Positions 32,485-40,828 of a DNA stretch of 64,000 nt are shown here, piece after piece (position 1 is the stretch's first letter; each line of letters starts with the position of its first letter). A program made the translations under genes and the position numbers. The DNA is from an uncultured Prevotellaceae bacterium (GTDB lineage: Bacteria; Bacteroidota; Bacteroidia; Bacteroidales; Bacteroidaceae): assembly GCA_902784615.1 (NCBI GenBank), contig CACZVN010000002.1:95321-159320 (forward strand), given 5' to 3'. The notes beneath the pieces are model-generated. The model was not told the DNA's origin and made no database searches. It saw only the letters and a list, made by a program, of their open reading frames with translations.

Positions 32485-35091
32485 TCAAGCCTCCTCGTCA
32501 TCCATCAGCACAGCCTCTTCGACATCATCGTCTTCAGGCTTATCCTCCACAGGCTGAGATACCGACTTCTCCATCCTGCGATGCTCACGATGCTCACGCC
32601 ACGTCTTTCGCCACTGGCCCATACGGCTCCACACAAAGAGCAACAAGGCAGCCAACAGTACGTAGCAGCACCATGCCCACCACGAACTGTACCACGGGGA
32701 GCCGATGGTGATCTCCAGCCGACTCTCCACCTCACCCATCGTGCCATCGTCCTTCAGCATACGGACACAGAGCGTATAACTGCCTGGGGGAAGTGACATA
32801 TAGGTGATATCAGGGTTGGCAGCCGTGGTCTTGATCCACTTGTCGTTGAAGCCCTCCAGCTGATAGATAAAACGGGTGCTGTTGTTGACACCTCCATTAT
32901 TCGAAGCCATGTGGATGGTGAACTGGTTCTGGGCATAGGAAAGACTTATGCTACGCTGAAGATCCAGAGCCAGATCAAGGATGACGCGCCCATCGATCTT
33001 CTCGCCCACCTCCACTTCATGGTCAAAGAGCACAAGACCGCTGAAGACCGGCCGTTCCTTATTGTCACCATCACCGAGTTTCAGGGTGCTGATGATATCC
33101 AGTCCATCCTGACCGCCCAAGAGCAGTTCTCCTGAACGAGAACAATAGATGGCACGCTGGTTGAAGGGGCCAGGCTGCAGTCCGTCGCGGTCGTTGAAAC
33201 TGCGGATCGTGAAATTCCACGAGCCATCGTCCTGCTTATATGGGGTAATATTTGAGACGCCATGATCGGTAGCGATCCACATCGTACGACGGGTATCCTC
33301 GGTAACGGCGACGACATTCGAACCGTGAAGGCCCGACTTCATATCCAGAAGGGTCTTCTGACCTGTCTTGCGGTCGTAAATGACCACGCCTGAAGGAGAA
33401 CACTGCCACAGGAGACCGCGACTGTCGATGACCGCCTGTGTGGTGGCCGTGGAGACGGTAATGGCCTTCATGTCATTATCCTCAGGGAAGGTGCCATTAA
33501 TGACTTTAAAGTTTCCTGGATGGATGAGGGCATAATATTCCGAGTTGCCAAGCACGATCCAACCATTGGAGCCGGTAGAGATACTATTGGTCCAAACGGT
33601 CTTCAAGTCGGAGTTCTCTGTCGTGAAGGAGCGCTGCTGACCGGTATTCTTGTCAATACGCACGGCACCGCCACCAAGCACACCTACCCATATATGTCCC
33701 CACTTGTCTTCAGTAATGCCCCAGATATTATTCGTAGCTAAAGCACTATTCGGGTCTGAAGCCCTGAAGTTTGACCAGTGCCCATCCTTGTATTTAAGCA
33801 GGCCGCCTTCGTAAGTGCCAAACCACAGGCTACCGTCCTTGGAGGCATAACTGCCCACGATGATGTCACTGGGCACACCCAAACTCTGTTTGGTGAACGT
33901 CTCCACAGGTTCCAGCGTCTTCGGATCCATCTTGATGATACCACCATCATTGCGACCCAGCCAATAATAGCCCTGCAGATCTTCCGTAATGGCATTGATA
34001 TCACCCACGGCCAGGCTTTTAAAGTTAGACAGAGCCTCGGAGCACATGGCCACACCATTCTTGTAACTGGCCAGCCACATACGCCCCATCTGGTCTAAGT
34101 AGAGATGTTTGATGGTGATATCGGGCAACGTGGTCTCATCTCCCTTCACATTCGTGAACTGCCGCCATTCCTTGTTCTTGAAATCCAACAGGAGTACTCC
34201 TAAGTGGTCCGTGGCTACCCAAAGCAGACCTTTCGCATCGTAGCACACCTCCCATACAAGGATATCCTCAGGCACATTCTCAAAGCCCTTGGCCTTCATC
34301 AGTTCTGTGAGCGTAGAGTACCATCGTTTCTCAGCTCTCATGTAGATATAAGTACCTGTGGAATGGGTAATCACCCAGATATTCTGATCCTTATCGACTG
34401 TTACCCAGTAGTCGTTATAGGCATCAAGGGTACGTTTCACATAATCTTCCTTCCACAACACTTTTCCACGTTCCCCATTAATGCACATCAGTTCTCCATA
34501 GGTGGAGACGAGGATCATACCCTCATTGCTCTCAGCATAGGCAGACACGCCAAATTCCTTGTTAAAATTGTCGGGGCCGTAGCCGAATGGGATATGGGTA
34601 ACCTTCTTCGTTTCAGGATTAAAGTAATAAAAACCATCCTCGTACGTCTTAACCCAGTAGTTCTTCTTCGAATCGAGATGAAGGCTCTCAATGCCGCCCT
34701 TGATACCCTGCGTGTTGAGCCAACGGCCAGGATTACGATCCACTTTCTCCGTCTTTGGGTCATAGAGGGAATAGTTCATGCCCTGTTTCAGCCAGAGCAA
34801 ACCATCGTGCGCCTCCTGTATCTCATCAACTCGGTTATTACGGAGTGTGGTGGTGTCCTTATCGTAAGAGAAATAAGCCTTAAAGCGATAGCCGTCATAA
34901 CGGTTCAGACCATAGCCAGTACCAAACCACATATACCCTTGCGAGTCACGCAGGATACTACTTACCATAGAATTTGACAAACCTTCACGGGTATCCAGAC
35001 GACGGAACTTCATGTCTGGGATCATGGCGGCACTGGCCAGAAGACAGCACGCCAAGACAAGGGAAAAGGTTAGAAATAGACGTTTCATCAT
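32485..35091 (-). CDS. Truncated two-component regulator propeller protein: sensor and TM only
   Basis: 868 residues, paralogous to the next gene downstream. Signal peptide (1-21), Reg_prop propellers (about 25-690), Y_Y_Y domain (about 705-780), one TM (about 790-815, AWCCYVLLAALLLFVW), then only about 50 cytoplasmic residues: a basic stretch followed by an acidic tail ending EEAVLMDDEEA. There is no kinase, receiver or DNA-binding domain. The last nine residues are the same as those of the 1037-residue paralog, so the end looks maintained rather than random, as if everything between the TM and the tail had been deleted. It could act as a receptor subunit that pairs with the paralog. Own promoter at 35115-35122. 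Confidence 0.88.
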   Translation of the reverse strand: MMKRLFLTFSLVLACCLLASAAMIPDMKFRRLDTREGLSNSMVSSILRDSQGYMWFGTGYGLNRYDGYRFKAYFSYDKDTTTLRNNRVDEIQEAHDGLLWLKQGMNYSLYDPKTEKVDRNPGRWLNTQGIKGGIESLHLDSKKNYWVKTYEDGFYYFNPETKKVTHIPFGYGPDNFNKEFGVSAYAESNEGMILVSTYGELMCINGERGKVLWKEDYVKRTLDAYNDYWVTVDKDQNIWVITHSTGTYIYMRAEKRWYSTLTELMKAKGFENVPEDILVWEVCYDAKGLLWVATDHLGVLLLDFKNKEWRQFTNVKGDETTLPDITIKHLYLDQMGRMWLASYKNGVAMCSEALSNFKSLAVGDINAITEDLQGYYWLGRNDGGIIKMDPKTLEPVETFTKQSLGVPSDIIVGSYASKDGSLWFGTYEGGLLKYKDGHWSNFRASDPNSALATNNIWGITEDKWGHIWVGVLGGGAVRIDKNTGQQRSFTTENSDLKTVWTNSISTGSNGWIVLGNSEYYALIHPGNFKVINGTFPEDNDMKAITVSTATTQAVIDSRGLLWQCSPSGVVIYDRKTGQKTLLDMKSGLHGSNVVAVTEDTRRTMWIATDHGVSNITPYKQDDGSWNFTIRSFNDRDGLQPGPFNQRAIYCSRSGELLLGGQDGLDIISTLKLGDGDNKERPVFSGLVLFDHEVEVGEKIDGRVILDLALDLQRSISLSYAQNQFTIHMASNNGGVNNSTRFIYQLEGFNDKWIKTTAANPDITYMSLPPGSYTLCVRMLKDDGTMGEVESRLEITIGSPWYSSWWAWCCYVLLAALLLFVWSRMGQWRKTWREHREHRRMEKSVSQPVEDKPEDDDVEEAVLMDDEEA

Positions 35092-35114
35092 TATTCATCA
35101 GTATTTGTTGTTTG

Positions 35115-35122
35115 CAAAGATA
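35115..35122 (-). promoter_or_regulatory. -7 element (TATCTTTG) of the truncated propeller gene
   Basis: Minus-strand TATCTTTG 24 bases above the start codon at 35091, in the 84-base gap after the LuxR-type regulator. Confidence 0.6.
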
Positions 35123-35175
35123 ATACAAATTATCTGTTTGCACAAACAATTATCAAGTTTTTTTCAATCTGACAC

Positions 35176-35814
35176 TTAGATATAGTACTCAGCTGAATCC
35201 ACCAGTCCTGCCCGCAGGGCATATTTCGTGGCCTCGTGCACATTGTTCACGCCTATCTTACGGAAGATATTCTTGCGATGGGTATTCACCGTATGGAAAC
35301 TGGAAAAGCGCTTATCGGCTATCTCCTTGGTGGTCATTCCCAGGGCGATATCCTTCAGGATCTCCGTCTCGGTCTTCGTCAGTCGCATCTCATCGGCAGA
35401 CTGCACAGGAGGAGCCAACAGGATCTCTGCCATGCGCTGACAGATATAGCGCTGACGACGGAGCGCATACTGGATGCACTCACGGATCTCTGCCAGGGAA
35501 GAGTCTTTCAGCAGCACGCTGAACTGCGAACTCACGGCTATGGCACGACGCACGAAATCGGTCGAGAGATCGAAACTGAACAGGATCCAGTGTGCCAACG
35601 GGAAACGCTCGTGCAGGATCTCCAGTTCGTCGATATCATTGATATCAAAGAGTGTATAGTCGAGCATCACCACGGCATCGCCATGTGCCTTCAACTGTTC
35701 GATGAGTTCCGTCTTATCTGCTGCCTGATGATAGTCAACAGCCTGTTTCTCACAGAGAAACATCAGCCCTGCACGGGTGATATCCTGAGGATCTGCTAAT
35801 ACGAAGAATGCCAT
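35176..35814 (-). CDS. LuxR/NarL-family response regulator
   Basis: 212 residues from the ATG at 35814; the frame extends further upstream into the neighbouring gene and that part is rejected because the receiver begins with FFVLADPQDI right after this ATG. Receiver at about 1-120 with phospho-acceptor Asp in VVMLDYTLFD and Lys in VLLKDSS; the usual acidic pair is reduced (LADPQD). C-terminal LuxR helix-turn-helix at about 143-205 (LTKTETEILKDIALGMTTKEIADKRFSSFHTVNTH). Thirteen bases downstream of the DUF5686 gene, so probably co-transcribed with it, and upstream of the propeller genes. It is the only response regulator in the window and an obvious but unproven candidate partner for the receiver-less kinases here. 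Confidence 0.9.
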   Translation of the reverse strand: MAFFVLADPQDITRAGLMFLCEKQAVDYHQAADKTELIEQLKAHGDAVVMLDYTLFDINDIDELEILHERFPLAHWILFSFDLSTDFVRRAIAVSSQFSVLLKDSSLAEIRECIQYALRRQRYICQRMAEILLAPPVQSADEMRLTKTETEILKDIALGMTTKEIADKRFSSFHTVNTHRKNIFRKIGVNNVHEATKYALRAGLVDSAEYYI

Positions 35815-35827
35815 ATTCCTGATGATG

Positions 35828-38389
35828 TTAGAAAGACAATTTGATGCGGAAGCGCACACCATGCTTATGCGCCGTAGGCAGATAGTTATAGTTCATGCGC
35901 CTGACATATTCCACTTGGAAGAATTTGAAGATATTATGCACACCCAAGGATATCTCCCAATAGGGATGATGGGGATCGATGACGTAGCAGCCGTCAGGGA
36001 AATACATCAGCAACGAACTGCCTGCGTTCTCTGCCAGCAGGGGATTGTTCTTATCAGACAAACCACCCCACAGACACCTCACGGAGACCCATTCACGCCA
36101 TTTCAGTTCTCTCAACAGGGGGATACGGTTGAATATCTTGCCGTTCATGTCCCAGTTCAGATACAGACTGGCAAAACGGTCCGTGGGGAACTCCATGTTA
36201 TTGATAGCCTCGAAAGTATAGTTCTGTACGAGGTAGGAGAGATTGGTCTCTGGCATGATGAGCAAGGGGAAAGGCACCTGATTCCACTGGATGCCGCCCT
36301 TGGCATGGACATCGAACTTTCCCCACGAACTGAGCCAGAACCGTTTGAAGACGGACAGTTCCGTATAGTTATAGGCATAGTCGGCACCAAGCAATCCTTT
36401 GATACCCGTGGTATGGGCGAGCGTGATGATGGGAGCATCACGGTTGATATTCCAGCGTCGTTTCTTGTTCTTGATGAATGTCTCACCAGGCGCATAGCGC
36501 AACTCGGCGCGGAGTTCCGTAGTACGAATCTTGCGGGATGCCAAGGGATCGTCAACAGACTCTGACATTGGAATAAAATAGAGGTCACCCGCAGCCTCGT
36601 TCTCCTCAGTCTTCAATGAGACGGTGGTACGCAGCCCCCAAACTTCCTCGCGTTGGGCCGTGACCGACTGGCTATTATAGAACATCATCTTCTTGGTGTC
36701 GGCCCATTTGAGTGCCGTGAAGACATTATCCTTATCCGCCAGCAGGTATTTGTCAGAGGGTGACATCACATCATAGGTAGAAGAGACCGTCAGCGTTCGT
36801 ATCGGGAACTCGTGGGGCATATATTCCTTCTTGTTGAACGACCATGTGACCTCTCCGCTGTAATAGGTCTTGTGAGAGCGCCATCCTCTAGCTATATAGC
36901 CCTTGAGGAAGAGATTGGAGTCGAGATTGGCCGTGGTCTGTGCAGACAGGCGCGTCCGAAGACCATCGATGAAGTTGGAGGTGATGAAGGTGTTCACGGG
37001 TCCTATGTCCACCTTACTGGGATGATTTTTCGTACCCGTTTCTATAAAGCTCTCCGTGAGGATCTTTATGGCCGTGAGGATATATTTATAGCCCTTGATC
37101 TTCTCCAGATCCTTCACGAACTGCTCCATGTTAGCCTCACTTCTGGTCAGTGTCACCTGACGGTTCTGCGTCCAGAAAGCCTCGCTGCGCGACTGGGCAC
37201 CTGCCGTCTTCACCTCGTCGGCCTTGCCCTTAAACAGGGAATTGGGGATCTCCTCGAAAGAGAAATCCGTCAGGCGGGTGTTGCGCGTCATCGTAAACGA
37301 CTCCATGAAATCCAAGTACTTGAGTTCCGTGAACATGTCATCGGTCGTGAGCACCCACTCCCCATTAGGCAGACGACTGAACTCCTGCACCACCTGCATG
37401 TTATCCACGAAATTGACGTCGCTCTTCCTGGGAATCGTCATCTCACAGCGCTTGACCAGCCAACTGGAGTCGGCCATGACATAGAGGTCGCCACGGAAGC
37501 CAAAATCCTGGGCGTTGTTCGGAAGGAAATGCAGATGGAAGCATTTGTCTCTCCCCACATAGAGTGTATCAATGATATAGTAACGGTAAAAGGAAATGGC
37601 TCCGTCGCCTATGGGACTGGTGAATTGATATTGCAGGAAACGGATATGGTTATCATAGATGTCAATGTCCGTAAAGACATCCTTAATGACCTCGTTGACG
37701 GCATCACCCGTCTGGACAACATGGTTGATACCCTCGGAGCGAGTGCCCAGAATAATCGTCTTCTCGCTATGCGGATCCTTACGATAGATCTTCTGCGAGA
37801 CCGTCTCATCCAACGAGAACGGCAGCACCATCTTTCCATTGTAAGGAGACGTCTCAATCTGGTTCATCAGCCAGCGCATCTTCTTGTTTCTCGGATTCTC
37901 CATCCGCTCCTGAGTGATGTTATTGAGGGCAAGGGTCAGCTTCTGGTATTTATTGTACTGGTAATAGTCATAGTTGCTGAGGTCGGAACGTTTCTTGGCC
38001 GCAATCACCTTTCTCATCATTGCCACTGCAGGATTATCCTTCCTGCGATAGCGACTGCGCTTGGCCTTGACGGTCACCTCCTTCAATAGGGTGTTGTCGG
38101 CTTTCATCGTCACGTTACAGGTGCCCTTCACATTCGCGTTCACCATCACCGTGGTTGGCACATAACCTACGGCACTGAACGTCAGCACCCATCCCTGATG
38201 ACGGGTGATCGCATAGTTGCCGTCAACATCCGCGACCACACCAATATCATGTCCCTTATACTGAACACTAACGGAAGGCACCGCCTCGCCCGATCGCTCG
38301 TCCGTGACGTGCCCCCGTATCATCTGCTGTGCGCTTGCCGACAAACAAGCGCACAGCAAAAGTACTATATACGTTTCCCTTATCCTCAT
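35828..38389 (-). CDS. DUF5686 outer membrane protein with carboxypeptidase-regulatory domain
   Basis: 853 residues. Signal peptide (1-20, ending SASAQ); carboxypeptidase-regulatory-like Ig domain (about 22-100, IRGHVTDERSGEAVPSVSV); then the DUF5686 region, starting with a basic segment (KAKRSRYRRKDNPAVAMM) and an alpha/beta part, and a C-terminal beta-barrel-like half of alternating strands ending in RVRFRIKLSF-type final strand residues (Phe at the C-terminus, as in outer membrane barrels). Function unknown; related proteins are Bacteroidetes outer membrane proteins distantly like TonB receptors. No clear promoter upstream; 44 bases from the aquaporin stop. Confidence 0.85.
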   Translation of the reverse strand: MRIRETYIVLLLCACLSASAQQMIRGHVTDERSGEAVPSVSVQYKGHDIGVVADVDGNYAITRHQGWVLTFSAVGYVPTTVMVNANVKGTCNVTMKADNTLLKEVTVKAKRSRYRRKDNPAVAMMRKVIAAKKRSDLSNYDYYQYNKYQKLTLALNNITQERMENPRNKKMRWLMNQIETSPYNGKMVLPFSLDETVSQKIYRKDPHSEKTIILGTRSEGINHVVQTGDAVNEVIKDVFTDIDIYDNHIRFLQYQFTSPIGDGAISFYRYYIIDTLYVGRDKCFHLHFLPNNAQDFGFRGDLYVMADSSWLVKRCEMTIPRKSDVNFVDNMQVVQEFSRLPNGEWVLTTDDMFTELKYLDFMESFTMTRNTRLTDFSFEEIPNSLFKGKADEVKTAGAQSRSEAFWTQNRQVTLTRSEANMEQFVKDLEKIKGYKYILTAIKILTESFIETGTKNHPSKVDIGPVNTFITSNFIDGLRTRLSAQTTANLDSNLFLKGYIARGWRSHKTYYSGEVTWSFNKKEYMPHEFPIRTLTVSSTYDVMSPSDKYLLADKDNVFTALKWADTKKMMFYNSQSVTAQREEVWGLRTTVSLKTEENEAAGDLYFIPMSESVDDPLASRKIRTTELRAELRYAPGETFIKNKKRRWNINRDAPIITLAHTTGIKGLLGADYAYNYTELSVFKRFWLSSWGKFDVHAKGGIQWNQVPFPLLIMPETNLSYLVQNYTFEAINNMEFPTDRFASLYLNWDMNGKIFNRIPLLRELKWREWVSVRCLWGGLSDKNNPLLAENAGSSLLMYFPDGCYVIDPHHPYWEISLGVHNIFKFFQVEYVRRMNYNYLPTAHKHGVRFRIKLSF

Positions 38390-38433
38390 TATCCTATCTA
38401 TAATGTCGGGCTAAGGTACGTATTACTGTTCAT

Positions 38434-39111
38434 TTATTTCTCGTTGACGTCAATCAGTTTCCAGATACCAGCAGCGCAGGCGCCACCCACGAACGGACCA
38501 ACGATGAAGATCCAGAGGTTAGTCAGTGCGGTTCCTCCCTGGAAGACTGCAGGAGCAATCGAACGGGCTGGGTTCACAGACGTACCTGTATAACGGATGC
38601 ACACCAGATGAACCAGGATCAGCGACAGACCGATGGCCAGACCTGCGAAGTTGTTGGTGGCACCATTGGTCTTGGCCGTAGCGCCCAGTACGACGAGCAC
38701 GAAGACACAGGTGAAGATAATCTCAGCGAGCAGACCACCCAGCATCGACACGTTGACCTGCAGGTCATTGGCACCCGTACCTTCCAGACCAGGCACATTC
38801 TCCGTCAGGATGTAAAGCAACAGACTACCGATGAAGGCTCCGATCACCTGGAACAGCATATACATACCACAGTCCTTGGCACTCATGCGTCCGCTCAGGA
38901 ACACACCGAGGGTGATGGCGGGATTGATATGACAGCCACTGATGCCGCCAATCGTATAGGCCATCGCCACGACAGCCAGTCCGAAGGCAAACGCCGTTCC
39001 CACCACAGCGGGGATATTGTTCACCGGATCACAACCCAAACTCACTGCGACACCGCAGCCCATCAACACGAGCACCATCGTGCCCACCATCTCTGCTAAA
39101 TACTTTTTCAT
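38434..39111 (-). CDS. aqpZ: Aquaporin (MIP family), water-channel type
   Basis: 225 residues, six predicted membrane helices. The two NPA signatures are at residues 63-65 (HINPAITLG) and 180-182 (SVNPARS), with Arg183 after the second NPA and His168 in helix 5, the selectivity residues expected of an AqpZ-like water channel rather than a glycerol facilitator (which would carry Gly at the His position and Asp after NPAR). Preceded by a 5' leader made of ATTAAAN-like heptads that run right up to the start codon. Symbol assigned by similarity of the motif set. Confidence 0.9.
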   Translation of the reverse strand: MKKYLAEMVGTMVLVLMGCGVAVSLGCDPVNNIPAVVGTAFAFGLAVVAMAYTIGGISGCHINPAITLGVFLSGRMSAKDCGMYMLFQVIGAFIGSLLLYILTENVPGLEGTGANDLQVNVSMLGGLLAEIIFTCVFVLVVLGATAKTNGATNNFAGLAIGLSLILVHLVCIRYTGTSVNPARSIAPAVFQGGTALTNLWIFIVGPFVGGACAAGIWKLIDVNEK

Positions 39112-39114
39112 AAT

Positions 39115-39181
39115 CTTAAGTTTTTAATGTTTAATGATTAGTGTTTAATATTTAATCTTTAATGTTTAATGTCTAATGTCT
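39115..39181 (-). repeat. Heptad repeat leader (ATTAAAN) upstream of aquaporin
   Basis: Read on the minus strand, about ten consecutive 7-base units of the form ATTAAAC, ATTAAAG, ATTAGAC and variants run from the GH43 stop to a few bases before the aquaporin ATG. The same unit occurs before the GH20 gene (46244-46277), also in the sense direction. Confidence 0.8.
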
Positions 39182-40742
39182 AATTTTCCTGATAGTCGAA
39201 ATAGTCAAACAGCGCGAATGACCGCCCATACGCCTCCGACGTATTATTCTCCACGGCGTACAGTCCTATAACGGCACCCGTAAATCCGCCTACCACCTCC
39301 GAACTCAGCAACGAACTGTCAATTGATGTCAGCGTCTTATAGACCTTCCCGTCCTCGGAATAGTCAAACCAGTAATGCATACCGTCACTCCTGATTCTCA
39401 GGTAGGCCGAATAGCCATCGATCTCGGCTGTAGCCATGATGTTCTCCACATTCTTCAACTGATACTTGACGGCCACCTGCGTCTTCTCGTTCATCGGACG
39501 CAGGAAGATGTCCGCATGACCGTCGAACATCTGATATACCGTCATACCAGCCTCATCCCTGGGCAGTCCCTCTTCGAAATTTAGGAACGTCTCTGCCACG
39601 ATATTCGGACTCTCCTGACGGCGCCCCACAAACGTAGGACGATCATTCTTCGACAGTTTCCCTCGCGAACAGACCATCTGTAGTCTGCCTAACCGTATCT
39701 GGTACTTGCTGGAATCCGGATTCTGCAGATACACCCACTCTGGTCCGAGGGGTTTATCAAAGTCGGTGCGGATATGCCGCTTCTGCGGCTGCTGGGCCAC
39801 ACCAAGAGGATTCCCGCTCATCAGCGTGTCGATAGGTTCCCCACCGTTCACCACTGGCCACTGTCCCGTCTTCCACACCACGGGAGCCAGGAACGTCTCA
39901 CGACCCAGATGGTGGTAGTTGATGCCATAGTGACGATGGCCAAGGAACACCACCCACCACGAGCCGTCTTTCGCCTGCACGAAGTCACCATGTCCCACCG
40001 CCTGAATCAGACTCTCCTGTCCCTTCACATTACAATGCGTGAAGAGGGGGTTGTGCGGATAGGGCTCATACGGTCCGTAGATATTCCGACTGCGGGCGAT
40101 CGTCATACTGTGGGCGATCTCCGTTCCGCCCTCCGAGAGCAACAGATAGTACCAGCCGTCTTTTTTATAGATATGTGGCGCCTCGGGATAGCGCATGCCC
40201 ATGCCCTGCCACAGCGGTTTACTGGGCGTCAACTGCTTACCCGTCTTCGGGTCGATCTCGCAGAGCATGATGGTATTGTCAGGATTACCCACTAAATAAC
40301 ATTTGCCGTTCTCGAACCAGAGCGACGGGTCGATACCCAACTGTTCCAACCAGACGGGCTCGCTCCAAGGTCCCCTCGGATCCTTGGCTGTCACCATGAA
40401 GTTACCACCATTGCCTATATTCGTGGAGACCACGTAAAACAGCCCATTATAATAACGGATGGTGGGTGCGAAGATTCCCAACCACGAGTTGGCCTCCTTC
40501 AACGGCACCTGCGACTCACGGTCGAGCACATTACCGATCTGCTCCCAATTCACCAGGTCTTTCGAATGGTAAATAGGGATACCAGGGAAATACTGATAGG
40601 AGGGGTTAACCAGGTAGAAATCATCACCTACACGGCAGATGCTGGGGGAGGGATGAAAGCCCGGAATGATGGGATTATGATATTGCGCCGAAGAAGTCAG
40701 CGTCAACATGATCAAACTGATAAAGCACAAAAACTTCTTCAT
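39180..40742 (-). CDS. Glycoside hydrolase family 43 (xylosidase/arabinofuranosidase type) with unusual base residue
   Basis: 520 residues, secreted (signal peptide 1-19). Five-bladed GH43 propeller at about 22-315 and a C-terminal beta-sandwich (GH43_C2/DUF1349-like, about 330-515) as in beta-xylosidases. The pKa-modulating D138 (GIDPSLWFE) and general acid E187 (YPEAPHIYK) are present. The position of the catalytic base, normally Asp in the motif GFxPDPSI, is Ser32 here (GFHPSPSI); the codon is TCC and the surrounding sequence is clean. The enzyme may use another group, belong to a subfamily with this variant, or be a binding protein. Own promoter (40763-40770); divergent from the PEP/pyruvate-binding gene. 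Confidence 0.88.
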   Translation of the reverse strand: MKKFLCFISLIMLTLTSSAQYHNPIIPGFHPSPSICRVGDDFYLVNPSYQYFPGIPIYHSKDLVNWEQIGNVLDRESQVPLKEANSWLGIFAPTIRYYNGLFYVVSTNIGNGGNFMVTAKDPRGPWSEPVWLEQLGIDPSLWFENGKCYLVGNPDNTIMLCEIDPKTGKQLTPSKPLWQGMGMRYPEAPHIYKKDGWYYLLLSEGGTEIAHSMTIARSRNIYGPYEPYPHNPLFTHCNVKGQESLIQAVGHGDFVQAKDGSWWVVFLGHRHYGINYHHLGRETFLAPVVWKTGQWPVVNGGEPIDTLMSGNPLGVAQQPQKRHIRTDFDKPLGPEWVYLQNPDSSKYQIRLGRLQMVCSRGKLSKNDRPTFVGRRQESPNIVAETFLNFEEGLPRDEAGMTVYQMFDGHADIFLRPMNEKTQVAVKYQLKNVENIMATAEIDGYSAYLRIRSDGMHYWFDYSEDGKVYKTLTSIDSSLLSSEVVGGFTGAVIGLYAVENNTSEAYGRSFALFDYFDYQEN

Positions 40743-40762
40743 CTTTATAGCCTATTTGGGTG

Positions 40763-40770
40763 CAAAGTTA
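40763..40770 (-). promoter_or_regulatory. -7 element (TAACTTTG) of the GH43 gene
   Basis: Minus-strand TAACTTTG 21 bases above the GH43 start, in the 86-base divergent gap. Confidence 0.55.
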
Positions 40771-40812
40771 AGAAAAAAGATTGAAACACGATGAACTTTC
40801 AGGTTTTTTTTT

Positions 40813-40820
40813 TATCTTTG
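40813..40820 (+). promoter_or_regulatory. -7 element (TATCTTTG) with near-leaderless ATG
   Basis: TATCTTTG ends 8 bases before the ATG at 40829, so the transcript would start at or within a few bases of the start codon. This also rules out the earlier in-frame TTG at 40781 as start. Confidence 0.6.
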
Positions 40821-40828
40821 CACCAGAT

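Noticed and set aside
39115-39181. CRISPR-like or satellite array
   Set aside because: Units are 7 bases with no spacers; it is a heptad leader, not a CRISPR array.
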